From Jannaschia faecimaris (GTDB lineage: Bacteria > Pseudomonadota > Alphaproteobacteria > Rhodobacterales > Rhodobacteraceae), in the NCBI RefSeq assembly GCF_900107415.1, contig NZ_FNPX01000005.1, positions 124,001 to 188,000 on the forward strand: a stretch of 64,000 nucleotides of DNA, in the 5' to 3' direction. Below, in pieces: positions 1 through 9,424 of this stretch (positions within the stretch are counted from its first letter, which is position 1; every line of letters begins with the position of its first letter). The notes under the pieces were generated by a model. That model worked only from the letters and a program-made list of their open reading frames with translations. It searched no databases and was not told the origin of the DNA. Made by a program: the position numbers and the translations under genes.

Positions 1-1656
1 GTCATTGTTCGCACCTACGTAGATCGCCCCCTCGCCCGGCGTCTGGGGCGCGCGCTCGTGCGCCTCCTCGCCCTCAGTGGCGGCGTTGGCCGCACCGATC
101 AGGCCGCCCTCGACCGAGGCATGTGCCTCGACATCGGAAATGCCGAAGAACCGATCAACCTGTTCCTGGCTGCCGAAAAACGGGCCATAGAAGACCATCC
201 CGGCCAGAACCGACCCGACGGCCAGAACACCCAAGGGGGCCGTCATAGTCAGCGGGCTTTCGTGGGCATGGTCGTGCGTGTGCTTGTCACCACGCGGCTT
301 GCCGTAGAACGTCAGAAACATCAGGCGCCAGCTGTAGAAGCTGGTGAAGGCTGCGGCGACCACCAGGAGCCAGAACGCGCCCGTGCTCCCGACGAAGGCC
401 ACCTCGATCACGGCGTCCTTGGACAAGAAGCCCGCGAACCCGATATGCGTCAGCGGAATCCCGACACCCGTAATGGCCAGCGTGCCGATCATCATTGCCC
501 AGAACGTCAGCGGGATCTTTTTGCGCAGTCCGCCGTAGTTCCGCATATCCTGTTCGTGGTGCATCGCATGAATGACCGAACCGGCCCCGAGGAACAGCAT
601 CGCCTTGAAGAAAGCATGTGTCAGCAGGTGGAACATGGCAACCGAATAGGCCCCAAGACCAGCCGCCACGAACATGTAGCCCAACTGCGACATCGTTGAA
701 TACGCGATGACACGCTTGATGTCGTTCTGAACCAGTCCGACCGTCGCGGCCATGAAGGCAGTTGCCGCGCCCACGGCGACGACGATGACCATCGCCCCGT
801 CGGCATATTCCATCAGCGGTGACATGCGGCAGACCAGAAAGACACCCGCCGTGACCATCGTCGCCGCGTGGATCAGGGCGGACACCGGGGTCGGGCCTTC
901 CATCGCGTCCGGCAGCCAGGTGTGCAGACCCAGCTGTGCCGATTTACCCATCGCGCCGATGAACAAGAGGAAAGCCAGCAGGTTCGCCGCATTCCAGTCG
1001 GTCCACAGGAAGTGGATCGTGGTTTCAGCCAACTGCGGCGTTGCCGCGAAGACGTCGTCCAGATTGATCGAGTCGGTCATGTAGAACAGACCGAAGATGC
1101 CGAGCGCGAAGCCGAAATCGCCAACGCGGTTGACGATGAACGCCTTCATCGCCGCGGCCGATGCCGAAGGTTTGCGCCAGTAGAACCCGATCAGGAGATA
1201 CGACGCAACGCCCACGCCTTCCCATCCGAAGAACATCTGCAGCAGGTTGTCGGAAGTCACCAACGCCAGCATGGAGAAGGTGAAGAACGACAGGTACGCG
1301 AAGAAACGCGGCTTGTAGACCTCCCCCTCCTGCCACTGCGGATCGTGATCCATGTAGCCAAAGGAATAGAGGTGGACGAGCGACGAAACCGTCGTCACCA
1401 CGATCAGCATGATCGCCGTCAGACGATCCAGCCGGATACCCCAGTCGGTAGCGAGCGTGCCCGATTCCACCCAAGTCATCAGCGGGATCTGCTGCGTCGT
1501 GCCGTCGTGACCCAAAAAGACAATCCACGACAGGATCGCGGCCAGGAACAGCAAGCCGGTCGCGACGACCATGGCTGCCTTCTGGCCGATGAATTTCCAG
1601 CCGAAGCCGCAGATCAGCGCACCGACCAGCGGGGCGAGGAGGATGATCGTTGTCAT
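1..1656 (-). CDS. nuoL: NADH-quinone oxidoreductase subunit L (3' end cut by window edge)
   Basis: Antiporter-like membrane subunit of complex I, at the distal end of the proton-pumping arm. It reads open from an ATG at 1656 to the window edge, giving 552 residues of a family that usually exceeds 600, so the C-terminus is missing. Family segments seen include [19 protein letters not shown] near residue 145, the [13 protein letters not shown] helix near 250 and [20 protein letters not shown] near 335. It starts 5 bases after the nuoK stop, which supports a shared transcript. Identification is secure. Confidence 0.96.
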   Translation of the reverse strand, partial: MTTIILLAPLVGALICGFGWKFIGQKAAMVVATGLLFLAAILSWIVFLGHDGTTQQIPLMTWVESGTLATDWGIRLDRLTAIMLIVVTTVSSLVHLYSFGYMDHDPQWQEGEVYKPRFFAYLSFFTFSMLALVTSDNLLQMFFGWEGVGVASYLLIGFYWRKPSASAAAMKAFIVNRVGDFGFALGIFGLFYMTDSINLDDVFAATPQLAETTIHFLWTDWNAANLLAFLLFIGAMGKSAQLGLHTWLPDAMEGPTPVSALIHAATMVTAGVFLVCRMSPLMEYADGAMVIVVAVGAATAFMAATVGLVQNDIKRVIAYSTMSQLGYMFVAAGLGAYSVAMFHLLTHAFFKAMLFLGAGSVIHAMHHEQDMRNYGGLRKKIPLTFWAMMIGTLAITGVGIPLTHIGFAGFLSKDAVIEVAFVGSTGAFWLLVVAAAFTSFYSWRLMFLTFYGKPRGDKHTHDHAHESPLTMTAPLGVLAVGSVLAGMVFYGPFFGSQEQVDRFFGISDVEAHASVEGGLIGAANAATEGEEAHERAPQTPGEGAIYVGANND

Positions 1657-1661
1657 GTCTC

Positions 1662-1967
1662 TCAGCCCTTCATCACGTTGACGTCTTCGACATCGATGGT
1701 GCCCCGGTTACGGAAGAAGCAGACCAGGATCGCGAGGCCGATCGCGGCCTCGGCAGCGGCGACCGTCAAGACGAAGAGCGTGAACACCTGCCCCGATAGA
1801 TCGCCCAGGAAGCCCGAGAAGGCGACGAAGTTGATGTTCACGGCCAGCAGCATCAGTTCTATCGACATCAGAATGACGATCACGTTCTTTCGATTCAGGA
1901 AGATCCCGAAAATCCCGATGACGAACAGCGCCGCAGCCACCGTCAGATAATGTTCAAGTCCGATCAT
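1662..1967 (-). CDS. nuoK: NADH-quinone oxidoreductase subunit K
   Basis: Small membrane subunit of complex I (101 residues, the usual length) with three predicted transmembrane helices. It carries the conserved helix with [18 protein letters not shown], whose glutamate is part of the proton channel in this family, and a second buried glutamate in [14 protein letters not shown]. It lies between nuoJ and nuoL, as in canonical nuo operons. The 60-base gap upstream to nuoJ has no obvious terminator. Confidence 0.97.
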   Translation of the reverse strand: MIGLEHYLTVAAALFVIGIFGIFLNRKNVIVILMSIELMLLAVNINFVAFSGFLGDLSGQVFTLFVLTVAAAEAAIGLAILVCFFRNRGTIDVEDVNVMKG

Positions 1968-2027
1968 ATCGTCCCTCCGGAGCGCTTTGGCCCCTTGTCG
2001 TCTTGATCGCGCCGAAGCGCGGGATTG

Positions 2028-2642
2028 TCAGAGCCCCTGCCCCGGCTTCACGTCCGTCACACTCATCGCCTGTTCGGGATCGCGCCACATCTGATGGAGT
2101 ACGTTCTGTCGCTTGACGTCCTTGCGGTGACGGAGTGTCAGGGCGATGGCCCCGATCATCGCAACCAACAGGATCAGGCCCGAAAGCTGAAACATGACGA
2201 AGTATTCGTCATAGAGTACCAGCCCCAACGCCGAGGTATTCAGCGTGACTGGCTCCGGTATATTGGCCAGCCCATCGGCCATCACCACACCCTCGGCCGT
2301 CTCCCAGACGCCGTAGGCAATGGCCAGCTGCATCAGCAGGACCACCCCGATCAGGCCCGCGAGCGGCACGTACTTCGCCATCTCGGCTTTCAATTCGGCG
2401 AAGTCGATATCCAGCATCATGACCACGAAGAGGAACAGCACCGCCACCGCGCCGACGTAGACGATGATCAGAAGCATCGCGACGAATTCAGCCCCCAGCA
2501 GAACGAACAGACCCGCCGTCGACAGAAAGCACAGGATCAGCCAGAGCACCGAATGCACCGGGTTGCGCGCCACGACGACGAACAGTCCGGCCGTCACCGT
2601 GATGATCGCAAACAGGTAGAAGGCGAAGTCGAGCACCGTCAT
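2028..2642 (-). CDS. nuoJ: NADH-quinone oxidoreductase subunit J
   Basis: Membrane subunit of complex I, 204 residues with five predicted helices. The N-terminal segment [16 protein letters not shown] and the [20 protein letters not shown] segment (about residues 60-80) are diagnostic of NuoJ. The ATG at 2642 overlaps the TGA of the preceding CMD-like gene in an ATGA arrangement, so the two are probably translationally coupled. Confidence 0.97.
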   Translation of the reverse strand: MTVLDFAFYLFAIITVTAGLFVVVARNPVHSVLWLILCFLSTAGLFVLLGAEFVAMLLIIVYVGAVAVLFLFVVMMLDIDFAELKAEMAKYVPLAGLIGVVLLMQLAIAYGVWETAEGVVMADGLANIPEPVTLNTSALGLVLYDEYFVMFQLSGLILLVAMIGAIALTLRHRKDVKRQNVLHQMWRDPEQAMSVTDVKPGQGL

Positions 2643-3034
2643 TTATCATCCTCCAGAACATCTGTCGCGAGTTCCATCGCCTTGTTCATGGCTGGCAGCC
2701 CACCAAAAAGGCCCATCATGCCGATCGTCTCGGCGATCTCCTGCTTGGTGGCCCCCTGCTCGGCGGCCTGACGCACCGTCATGCGAATCTGCGCCTCGGC
2801 CTGGGCCCCCAGTACGGTCAGTCCGGCCAGCGTCAACAGCATCTTGGTCTTCGCGTCCAGCCCCTCAGGGTTCAAGCCCTTGCCCATGAACTGCTCAACC
2901 AGTTCGGCGGGCATGGTCGGCCAAAGTTTCTCAAACCCCGAAGGCGTGAAATGCTCAAGCGCGGGATTCATGGTCTTGGCCATGTCCTGCATCTGGCCCA
3001 TCCAGGCCGCGAAGGGATTATTCGGATCAGTCAT
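2639..3034 (-). CDS. carboxymuconolactone decarboxylase (CMD)-like protein in the nuo operon
   Basis: A 131-residue helical protein resembling the CMD/AhpD fold. The segment [23 protein letters not shown]... followed by [19 protein letters not shown] corresponds to the core family helices. It has no cysteine, so it lacks the CxxC of AhpD peroxidases, and peroxidatic activity is not expected. The start was set at ATG 3034 because this overlaps the nuoI TGA (ATGA); an upstream extension would run deep into nuoI. Its own stop overlaps the nuoJ start in the same way, so it sits coupled between two complex I genes. The function there is unknown. Confidence 0.82.
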   Translation of the reverse strand: MTDPNNPFAAWMGQMQDMAKTMNPALEHFTPSGFEKLWPTMPAELVEQFMGKGLNPEGLDAKTKMLLTLAGLTVLGAQAEAQIRMTVRQAAEQGATKQEIAETIGMMGLFGGLPAMNKAMELATDVLEDDK

Positions 3035-3528
3035 CGGTACGGCGCATCCATTTCGAGGTTGCGGGCGATCACGGCTTCCCACCGCTCGCCATTATCGAGA
3101 AGCTTCTCCTTATCGTAAAACAGCTCCTCGCGCGTCTCGGTCGCATATTCGAAGTTCGGGCCTTCCACGATCGCATCGACCGGACATGCCTCTTGGCAGA
3201 ACCCGCAATAGATGCATTTCGTCATGTCGATATCGTAGCGCGTGGTCCGGCGCGACCCGTCCTCGCGCGGCTCCGCGTCGATGGTGATTGCCTGCGCCGG
3301 GCAAACGGCTTCACACAATTTACAGGCGATGCAGCGTTCTTCGCCGTTGGGATAGCGGCGCAGAGCGTGTTCCCCGCGGAAACGCGGACTCTGCGGCCCC
3401 TTTTCATGCGGGTAATTCAGCGTAGCCTTGGGCGCGAAGAAATACTTCAGGCCGAGCCGCATCCCGGTCCACATATCCGCCAACAGGAAGTATTTTACGG
3501 AACGGTTCCAGTCGATCTGCTGTGTCAT
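3031..3528 (-). CDS. nuoI: NADH-quinone oxidoreductase subunit I (2x[4Fe-4S])
   Basis: Peripheral-arm ferredoxin-like subunit carrying clusters N6a and N6b, which pass electrons toward NuoB. It has 165 residues. Two four-cysteine motifs are visible, [12 protein letters not shown] and [12 protein letters not shown], each followed by a proline as in the family. The start MTQQIDW at 3528 gives the family length; 50 upstream in-frame residues have no such character and overlap a separate small ORF. It starts one base after that ORF's stop and overlaps the downstream CMD-like gene by four bases. Confidence 0.97.
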   Translation of the reverse strand: MTQQIDWNRSVKYFLLADMWTGMRLGLKYFFAPKATLNYPHEKGPQSPRFRGEHALRRYPNGEERCIACKLCEAVCPAQAITIDAEPREDGSRRTTRYDIDMTKCIYCGFCQEACPVDAIVEGPNFEYATETREELFYDKEKLLDNGERWEAVIARNLEMDAPYR

Positions 3529-3529
3529 G

Positions 3530-3700
3530 TCAGATATTCTCCACACACTGGCAAAAGGCGGTTTTCGAAATAGCGCTCGCGTTTGATGAAGACACATCCG
3601 AGCCATCGGACGCAATCTCACCCTGAGAGGTGATCCGCCATTCAGCGGGGGCGAGCATGGCAGACGCGGTTGACGCAAAAGTAACAGAGACCATACGCAT
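3530..3700 (-). CDS. putative 56-residue micro-protein between nuoH and nuoI
   Basis: A short ORF whose ATG (3698-3700) overlaps the nuoH TGA in a TGATG arrangement and whose TGA ends one base before the nuoI ATG. This exact fit to both neighbours, with no spare bases, is the main evidence that it is translated. The N-terminus ([21 protein letters not shown]) is weakly signal-like but has no strong hydrophobic run; the rest is Ser/Ala rich, ending with CQCVENI. I recognise no family. It may simply be a spacer that happens to be open. Confidence 0.4.
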   Translation of the reverse strand: MRMVSVTFASTASAMLAPAEWRITSQGEIASDGSDVSSSNASAISKTAFCQCVENI

Positions 3701-4737
3701 CACGCCCCCGTCACCCAACGCGCCCAGAACCCGCCGAGCACTTCATAGCGCGCCAGGAAGGCCACGATTACCACCCAGGCGAGCGAGAACGGCAGGAACA
3801 CCTTCCAGCCCAGGCGCATCAACTGGTCGTAACGGTACCGAGGTACAATCGCCTTCACCATCGCGAACAGGAAGAAGAAGAACGCCATCTTGGCGACCAT
3901 CCACGGCGGACCATCGGGCAGGAACGGGATCGGCGACAGCCAGCCGCCGAAGAACAGCAGCGTGATCAGCGCGCACATCAGGAAGATCGCGATGTACTCG
4001 CCTGCCATGAACAGCAGGAACGGCGTGGAGGAATATTCGACCTGGTATCCCGCGACGAGCTCCGACTCCGCCTCGGGCAAGTCAAAGGGAGGGCGGTTCG
4101 TCTCGGCCAGGGCCGAGATGAAGAACAGGAACACCATCGGGAAATGGGGCAGCCAGTACCAGCCGAAGAAGCCCCAGCCCGTGTCCTGCGCCGCAACAAT
4201 ATCGCCGAAGTTCAAGGATCCGGTCGACAGGATCACGCCGATGATGATCAGGCCGATGGAGACCTCGTAGGAAATCATCTGCGCCGCGGACCGCAGAGAG
4301 CCCAGGAACGGATACTTGGAATTCGATGCCCAGCCGCCCATGATCACGCCGTAAACCTCAAGCGACGAAATCGCGAAGACGTACAGAATGGCCACGTTGA
4401 TGTCGGCCAGTACCCAGGTGTCGTTGAACGGGATAACCGCCCAGGCGATCATCGCCAGCACGAAAGAGATCAGCGGGGCCAGCATGAAGACGGTGCGGTC
4501 TGCCCCTGCGGGAATCACGATCTCCTTAACGATGTATTTGAGCGCGTCGGCCACCGTCTGAAGCGCGCCCCAAGGGCCCACCACGTTTGGCCCGCGACGC
4601 ATCTGAACAGCGGCCCAGATTTTCCGGTCGCCATAAACAAGGAACAGAAGCGAGATCATCACGAAGGCCACAACCGCAAGGGTCTGCGCTAGAATGATCA
4701 GGGCAATCCCCGGCCCGGATGCAAAGAAATCTGCCAT
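3700..4737 (-). CDS. nuoH: NADH-quinone oxidoreductase subunit H
   Basis: Membrane subunit of complex I that forms the quinone-binding chamber with NuoB and NuoD. It has 345 residues and about eight predicted helices. The hallmark cytoplasmic loop [20 protein letters not shown] (about residues 210-230), rich in conserved acidic residues, is intact, as is the N-terminal [12 protein letters not shown] loop. The start at ATG 4737 gives the expected length. A lipoprotein gene ends 10 bases upstream. Confidence 0.97.
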   Translation of the reverse strand: MADFFASGPGIALIILAQTLAVVAFVMISLLFLVYGDRKIWAAVQMRRGPNVVGPWGALQTVADALKYIVKEIVIPAGADRTVFMLAPLISFVLAMIAWAVIPFNDTWVLADINVAILYVFAISSLEVYGVIMGGWASNSKYPFLGSLRSAAQMISYEVSIGLIIIGVILSTGSLNFGDIVAAQDTGWGFFGWYWLPHFPMVFLFFISALAETNRPPFDLPEAESELVAGYQVEYSSTPFLLFMAGEYIAIFLMCALITLLFFGGWLSPIPFLPDGPPWMVAKMAFFFFLFAMVKAIVPRYRYDQLMRLGWKVFLPFSLAWVVIVAFLARYEVLGGFWARWVTGA

Positions 4738-4746
4738 GTCACGTCC

Positions 4747-5133
4747 TTATACGGTCGGGATGCCTTTCTCGAAGCAGTTTTGCACGACCACTTCGGCATC
4801 AATCGTTCTCAGCCCCCTGGGGAGCGCTGGCGACACGGTGTAAACCGCATCTCCGCGCCAAAGGCCACCCTCTTCCACAACGTTTGTCCGCACTTGCCGG
4901 GCAAATCCGAACCCTCGGATCAACGCGTATTGTGCCGCAGCACACTCCGCGTAGTCGATAACGTCCTGCCGATCGCGCGCTCGCTGCATGGTGACCAGAA
5001 AATTTACCAGGTCCCCTTCCAGCAGGCGCGTCTGCACACCTTGGTACTCCGGTCGGAACACCTCAACCACGGGCTGCTCGGCGCTTTGGCAGGCAGCCAA
5101 CGCGCACATAAAGCCAAGCCCGAAGGCGCGCAT
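4747..5133 (-). CDS. small lipoprotein in the nuo operon, unknown function
   Basis: A 128-residue predicted lipoprotein. The N-terminus MRAFGLGFMCALAACQS is a short signal with an LAAC lipobox, so processing at Cys15 and membrane anchoring are expected. The mature part has further cysteines near the middle and the C-terminus (AECAAAQYA, VVQNCFEK) that could form a disulfide. I do not recognise the family. It lies between nuoG (3 bases upstream) and nuoH (9 bases downstream), so it is in the operon. Confidence 0.75.
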   Translation of the reverse strand: MRAFGLGFMCALAACQSAEQPVVEVFRPEYQGVQTRLLEGDLVNFLVTMQRARDRQDVIDYAECAAAQYALIRGFGFARQVRTNVVEEGGLWRGDAVYTVSPALPRGLRTIDAEVVVQNCFEKGIPTV

Positions 5134-5136
5134 GAT

Positions 5137-7167
5137 CTACTCCGCCGCGATTGGCTGGTCGTCTCGCGCCTTGGCCAATTGCGAGAGTTCCGCCATCAGT
5201 TGGCTGGCCCGCGCGACCGGATTCGTCAGGTAGAAGTCGTCGAAGGCCGTACCAAAATCGCCCTCGCCCAGCTTGGGCAATTTGCCCATTGGGGAGAAAT
5301 CATTGACAGCCACCTCGTCTATCTCTGCCAGCTGGGGCGCGATCTCGATCAGAGCGCGGCGCAGTTGTACAAGACTATCATAAGGCAGTTGGAACCCGAC
5401 TTCGGCTGAAAGCGCCCGCAGGATGGCCCAGTTTTCCTTCGCCTCACCCGGCGCGAACCCGGCGCGCAGCGCAAGCTGGGGTCGGCCTTCGGTGTTGACG
5501 AAAAGGCCCTGTTCCTCGGTCCAGGCAGCACCGGGTAGAATGACATCAGCGCGATGCGCACCACGATCACCATGGCTGCCCTGATAGATGACGAAGGGGC
5601 CACCATCGGCAGACGCGGGCACGTCGATCTCATCAGCCCCGAGGTTGTAGATCACCTCGGCGTCAAGTGCGGCGGCGATCCCGCCTTCGCCATGACATCC
5701 GGCGTCCATCGCACCGACCCGCGCCGCAGCCGTGTGCAGAATCAGCAGGCCGGAGTCCGAATTCTCGGCGATCTTGCGAGCGTGGGCGAAGACCTCCGCG
5801 CCATCATCGCCGGTCAGGGCAGCCATCCCGACGATCACGATCGACGGGGCCTCCCTCGTCTCATCGCTGACCGCCTGCCCGGAAACCTTCGCCAGCGAAG
5901 TCCGTCCAGTGCCTACGTGCTTGTAATCGAAGGTCAGGTCGACTTTTTCGCCCACCAGACCGACATTCGCGCCGCGCAGCCACGCTTTGCGCAGACGCGC
6001 GTTCAGAACCGGTGATTCGCGCGCCGGGTCGGTACCGATCAACATGATGTTCTGGGCCGCGTCGATATCCTCAATCGCCGCCGTCCCCGCGTATTCGGCC
6101 CGCTCGCTGCCCAGCTTTGCCCCATCGGTGCGGCATTCAGTGACGCCGCCCATCTTCTCCATGAGCTGACGGAGCGCGAAAGCGGCTTCCGTCGACACCA
6201 GATCACCGACAATGCCGGCTACCTTCTTGCCTTTCAGGCCATTGGCTGCGGCTGCAAGCGCCTCGGGCCACGTCGCGGGCTTAAGCTTGCCGTCAACACG
6301 AACATAGGGCATGTCCAGGCGCTGTCGGCGCAGCCCGTCCCAGACAAAGCGCGTCTTGTCGCTGATCCATTCCTCGTTGGTGCCGTCGTGGTTGCGCGGC
6401 AGGATGCGCATCACGTCGCGGCCCTTGGTATCGACCCGGATCGACGCGCCGAGCGCGTCCATGACGTCGACGGTTTCGGTCTTGGTCAGTTCCCACGGAC
6501 GCGCGGTGAAAGCATACGGCTTGGAGACCAGCGCGCCCACCGGGCACAGGTCGATGATGTTGCCCTGCATGTTCGATTTCAACGTTTCGCCCAGATAGGA
6601 CGTGATCTCCGAATCCTCGCCCCGGCCAGTCTGACCCATCTGGGTGATACCCGCCACTTCGGTCGTGAAGCGTACGCACCGCGTGCAGGAGATGCAGCGC
6701 GTCATGTGTGTCTCGACCAGCGGGCCGAGGTCCAGATCGACTGCGGCGCGCTTCGGTTCGCGGAATCGCGAAAAATCGACACCATAGGCCATCGCCTGAT
6801 CTTGCAGATCGCACTCGCCACCCTGATCGCAGATCGGGCAGTCCAGCGGGTGGTTGATCAGCAGGAACTCCATCACGCCCTCGCGGGCTTTTTTCACCAT
6901 GGGCGAATTGGTCTTCACGACCGGCGGTTCACCGTCTTTTCCGGGGCGCAGGTCCTTGACCTGCATCGCGCAGGAGGCGGCTGGCTTGGGCGGGCCGCCA
7001 ACGACCTCGACCAAGCACATGCGACAGTTGCCGGCGATCGACAGACGCTCGTGATAGCAAAAGCGCGGGATTTCGACGCCAGCCTGCTCACAGGCCTGGA
7101 TCAATGTCATTTCACCGGGGACTTCGACTTCGGTCCCGTCGATCATGATTTTCTTAAGGTCGGACAT
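5137..7167 (-). CDS. nuoG: NADH-quinone oxidoreductase subunit G
   Basis: Large iron-sulfur subunit of the NADH-oxidising module, 676 residues. The N-terminal 2Fe-2S ferredoxin domain has [15 protein letters not shown] (about residues 40-55). The [18 protein letters not shown] motif follows at about 105-120 for a 4Fe-4S cluster with one His ligand, then [10 protein letters not shown]. The C-terminal half is the molybdopterin-oxidoreductase-like fold without catalytic cofactor. The start [11 protein letters not shown] at 7167 was chosen because the 34 upstream residues are not family-like. Confidence 0.96.
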   Translation of the reverse strand: MSDLKKIMIDGTEVEVPGEMTLIQACEQAGVEIPRFCYHERLSIAGNCRMCLVEVVGGPPKPAASCAMQVKDLRPGKDGEPPVVKTNSPMVKKAREGVMEFLLINHPLDCPICDQGGECDLQDQAMAYGVDFSRFREPKRAAVDLDLGPLVETHMTRCISCTRCVRFTTEVAGITQMGQTGRGEDSEITSYLGETLKSNMQGNIIDLCPVGALVSKPYAFTARPWELTKTETVDVMDALGASIRVDTKGRDVMRILPRNHDGTNEEWISDKTRFVWDGLRRQRLDMPYVRVDGKLKPATWPEALAAAANGLKGKKVAGIVGDLVSTEAAFALRQLMEKMGGVTECRTDGAKLGSERAEYAGTAAIEDIDAAQNIMLIGTDPARESPVLNARLRKAWLRGANVGLVGEKVDLTFDYKHVGTGRTSLAKVSGQAVSDETREAPSIVIVGMAALTGDDGAEVFAHARKIAENSDSGLLILHTAAARVGAMDAGCHGEGGIAAALDAEVIYNLGADEIDVPASADGGPFVIYQGSHGDRGAHRADVILPGAAWTEEQGLFVNTEGRPQLALRAGFAPGEAKENWAILRALSAEVGFQLPYDSLVQLRRALIEIAPQLAEIDEVAVNDFSPMGKLPKLGEGDFGTAFDDFYLTNPVARASQLMAELSQLAKARDDQPIAAE

Positions 7168-7285
7168 CACGGTCGCTCCGGTCTGCTTCAACACGTTCAA
7201 AGCGGTACCTAGCCCGGTCAGGCGGCGGAAGCCAGTGGGGGAACGGCCCCTTGAAAGGGTTTGTCGCACCCCGATCCAAGATCGA

Positions 7286-7690
7286 TCACTTCTCGTACAT
7301 CAACCGCCCGATGGTCGTGCCGTCTGCGATTTCTTTGCGCGCAACGCGACAAATGCTGCCGCGATCGGCCGCGGACGCCCCGTTCGCGGACATCCACTGG
7401 CGGGCCTGGCCCTTCACGCGGTCCTTTTCGGTGTCGTCATCGACATAAGCGCGGATTTCCCCGACCGAATAGCCCAAGGCTCGCGCGCGACCCACCAGCG
7501 CATTGAGCATCAGAAGCGAGCGGGTCCGACGCTCGCCGATGTCAGGACAATTGTCGGCAATCATGTCGCCGATGGCAGCGACCAAAACGCCGCTGGCGAT
7601 CTCGGGGTCAGCCCGCAAGGCGTCATAGCGATCAGCCGTCGCAGGCGTTGCCAGCGACAGTACCAGAAGGAGAATGGATCGGATCAGCAT
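7286..7690 (-). CDS. DUF5333-family exported protein (paralogue A of three)
   Basis: A 134-residue protein with a Sec signal peptide ([19 protein letters not shown], cleavage near residue 19). The mature domain has a cysteine in DNCPDI near residue 47 and the C-terminal signature [18 protein letters not shown]. It belongs to what I recall as the DUF5333 family, typical of Rhodobacteraceae nuo operons; the function is unknown. The same signature recurs in the genes at 8180-8572 and 8982-9410. The ATG at 7690 was preferred to an upstream start because it places the signal peptide at the N-terminus. The two conserved cysteines may form a periplasmic disulfide. Confidence 0.83.
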   Translation of the reverse strand: MLIRSILLLVLSLATPATADRYDALRADPEIASGVLVAAIGDMIADNCPDIGERRTRSLLMLNALVGRARALGYSVGEIRAYVDDDTEKDRVKGQARQWMSANGASAADRGSICRVARKEIADGTTIGRLMYEK

Positions 7691-7796
7691 GGACGAACCT
7701 CGGGTGTTTGCATTCACGCCAGATGTGCGCCCGACCGTCGGCTATTCAATATCAGAGGGCGGTGATGGGCGGCGACGCGCCGTTGCACCGCCCCCC

Positions 7797-8183
7797 TCAG
7801 CGCGTTACGCAGGCTCCCGCCAGCACCAGCGCCCCTGATGTATCGAGCGGCATCTGCTCGGGCTCCCGATCGGGGCCGGCTGTCCAAATGATTTCAGAAC
7901 CACCGAATCGACGGATACAATATTCGACGGCCTCGACCCGGCCGGCCTCTGCGGCGGCCGTCAGATTGCGCGCCGCACCGCGCGTCATGGTCGTGAAGCC
8001 GCGCTTGTCCTCGCTCACTGCCGATACGCGGGTGCGGAAGCGAATTCCTTCGATCTCGCTCTGAGATCCGCGCATGCCGCCCATTCCGCTGAACGGCGAC
8101 GATGCACCGGACGACAGGCTGCCAAAGGCCCCGCACCCGGACAGGGACAGCGCCGCCCCGACAACCAGAACCGTGACCTTCAT
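7797..8183 (-). CDS. small lipoprotein in the nuo operon, unknown function
   Basis: A 128-residue predicted lipoprotein with signal MKVTVLVVGAALSLSGCGAF and an LSGC lipobox (Cys17). A Gly/Ser/Met-rich stretch of about 25 residues follows, which is probably a flexible tether. The globular part includes EAVEYCIRRFGGSEIIW and ends with ACVTR, so two cysteines are available for a disulfide. Its ATG overlaps the stop of the upstream DUF5333-like gene (ATGA). I cannot name the family. Confidence 0.78.
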   Translation of the reverse strand: MKVTVLVVGAALSLSGCGAFGSLSSGASSPFSGMGGMRGSQSEIEGIRFRTRVSAVSEDKRGFTTMTRGAARNLTAAAEAGRVEAVEYCIRRFGGSEIIWTAGPDREPEQMPLDTSGALVLAGACVTR

Positions 8184-8572
8184 TCCTCGACCTCCAACAA
8201 CAGGGCACCGATGTCGGACCCCTCAGAAATTTCGCGAAGGCCCGCGGCACAAACCGTGTCCGTCGTTGCCCCCTCCAGCAGATCATGCTTCGTCAGGAAG
8301 GCCGTCTGCAAGACCTCGATCCGGTCGGCGGGATCTTCGATCCGGTCGACCAGGTTTTCCGGCGTGAAGCCCAACGCGCCCAGTTCGTCCAAAACGCGGG
8401 CTGTTTCGCGTGTCATAGCACCTGGATTGATCGACAGGCGCGGACAATTGACCGCGAGTATCTGTGCCGTCGACGTCGCCATCGCCGAGACGACAAAGAC
8501 CTCCGGGGCCGGGACTTTCTCCTGCGCGTGCGCTGGCGTCGCTGCCAACATCAGGGCGAGCACGCGGATCAC
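8180..8572 (-). CDS. DUF5333-like exported protein (paralogue B)
   Basis: A 130-residue protein. A GTG start at 8572 overlaps the TGA of the MAPEG gene (GTGA) and puts a Sec signal (VIRVLALMLAATPAHA, cleaved before QEK) at the N-terminus. No ATG in frame does this. The mature part has VNCPRL (about residue 42) and the C-terminal signature CAAGLREISEGSDIGALL. This matches paralogues A and C at the pattern C-x5-E-I-x2-G-[ST]-x-[IV]-G-x-L. The role is unknown; an envelope location is inferred from the signal. Confidence 0.78.
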   Translation of the reverse strand: MIRVLALMLAATPAHAQEKVPAPEVFVVSAMATSTAQILAVNCPRLSINPGAMTRETARVLDELGALGFTPENLVDRIEDPADRIEVLQTAFLTKHDLLEGATTDTVCAAGLREISEGSDIGALLLEVEE

Positions 8573-8982
8573 AGCGCGAAAGCCCCAGCGATGGCCAATC
8601 CCGAAAGGGCAAGGCAGCAGATCAAGCCGATCACCCAGAAGATGGAGCGAAGCGGCTGATTCTCGGTTGCGATATGTGCCGTGGCCGTCGCCACGCGCGA
8701 AATTACAAATACTGAAGCGAACAAGTTCACCAAGAACGGGGCTGCCCCAACCAGAACGGCCGCCACCGAAGCGGCGACGAACGGACCGGTGATCTCGATT
8801 GCATTCAGGAACGCCCGGCTTCGGCGGTAGTATGGATCGGAATAGTCGCGAACCGGATGACCGCTCTCGGTTCGACGGCGGGGTTTGCCCTTGGCCGACA
8901 GAAAGAGCAGGACCAGCATCAGGATCGCCCAACCGCCAAGCGATGCCAGCGTGTGCGCGTAGGGGGCGAAAAACGCGTCCAT
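8569..8982 (-). CDS. MAPEG-family membrane protein
   Basis: A 137-residue protein with four predicted membrane helices. The segment RRSRAFLNAIEITGPFVAASVAAVLVG resembles the MAPEG signature, where an Arg/Asn/Glu set lies before a helix. MAPEG proteins include glutathione-dependent membrane enzymes, but many bacterial members have no known substrate. ATG 8982 overlaps the stop of the upstream lipoprotein (TGATG), and its TGA overlaps the next gene's GTG. It is therefore embedded in the nuo operon. Confidence 0.78.
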   Translation of the reverse strand: MDAFFAPYAHTLASLGGWAILMLVLLFLSAKGKPRRRTESGHPVRDYSDPYYRRSRAFLNAIEITGPFVAASVAAVLVGAAPFLVNLFASVFVISRVATATAHIATENQPLRSIFWVIGLICCLALSGLAIAGAFAL

Positions 8983-9410
8983 CAGGATGCCAGCAACCGG
9001 CCGACAGCCGTGCCCTGCGCTATCTCTTCGCGAGCAGACCTGCACAGCCTGTCCGCACCCGAGCCGGGCTCCAGCCCACGCCCTTCCAGATATTCGATTG
9101 CCGCCTGTCCGGCAGAAGCCGGATCGACCAGCGCCGTTGCAGACTCGATCTGAGCGCGCGTATATCCAGCCGCAATCATTCGATCAAAAAACGCTTCGGA
9201 CGCGGCGTTGGTGCTGCCCCCGGCAAGCGCGATCCCCTTGGCCCGGCAACGCTGCTCATAGAATGCGGCTATCGCCGTGTTCAGCGCGAACGCCCCGGTG
9301 TTGGCTTGCAGTGCCGCAACGTCGGTGTTCGCCTCGGGCGCAGGCGTGGTCTGGCAGGCGGCCAAGCTCAGCAGCAGGGCAAACTGAACCACGATCGCCT
9401 TGCGCGTCAT
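8982..9410 (-). CDS. DUF5333-like lipoprotein (paralogue C)
   Basis: A 142-residue predicted lipoprotein with signal MTRKAIVVQFALLLSLAACQ and an LAAC lipobox (Cys19). The globular part has a cysteine in EQRCRAKG (about residue 60) and the C-terminal signature CRSAREEIAQGTAVGRLL, the same pattern as paralogues A and B. A GTG at 9428 overlapping the nuoF stop is a possible alternative start, but ATG 9410 gives a better-proportioned signal. Being membrane-anchored, it may act with the soluble exported paralogues. Confidence 0.78.
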   Translation of the reverse strand: MTRKAIVVQFALLLSLAACQTTPAPEANTDVAALQANTGAFALNTAIAAFYEQRCRAKGIALAGGSTNAASEAFFDRMIAAGYTRAQIESATALVDPASAGQAAIEYLEGRGLEPGSGADRLCRSAREEIAQGTAVGRLLAS

Positions 9411-9424
9411 AGTTGCGATTCCGA

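Noticed and set aside
868-1950. A 360-codon plus-strand frame opposite nuoL and nuoK
   Set aside because: Charged, repetitive composition with no family features; it is the antisense of membrane subunit genes.
4747-8183. Possible paralogy between the two nuo-operon lipoproteins (4747-5133 and 7797-8183)
   Set aside because: Both have lipoboxes and two later cysteines, but I could not align more than scattered residues, so kinship is not supported by eye.
8573-8932. N-terminal extension of the DUF5333-like gene through the MAPEG gene
   Set aside because: The signal peptide begins at the GTG at 8572, and the upstream residues lie in the coding region of the MAPEG gene in another frame.
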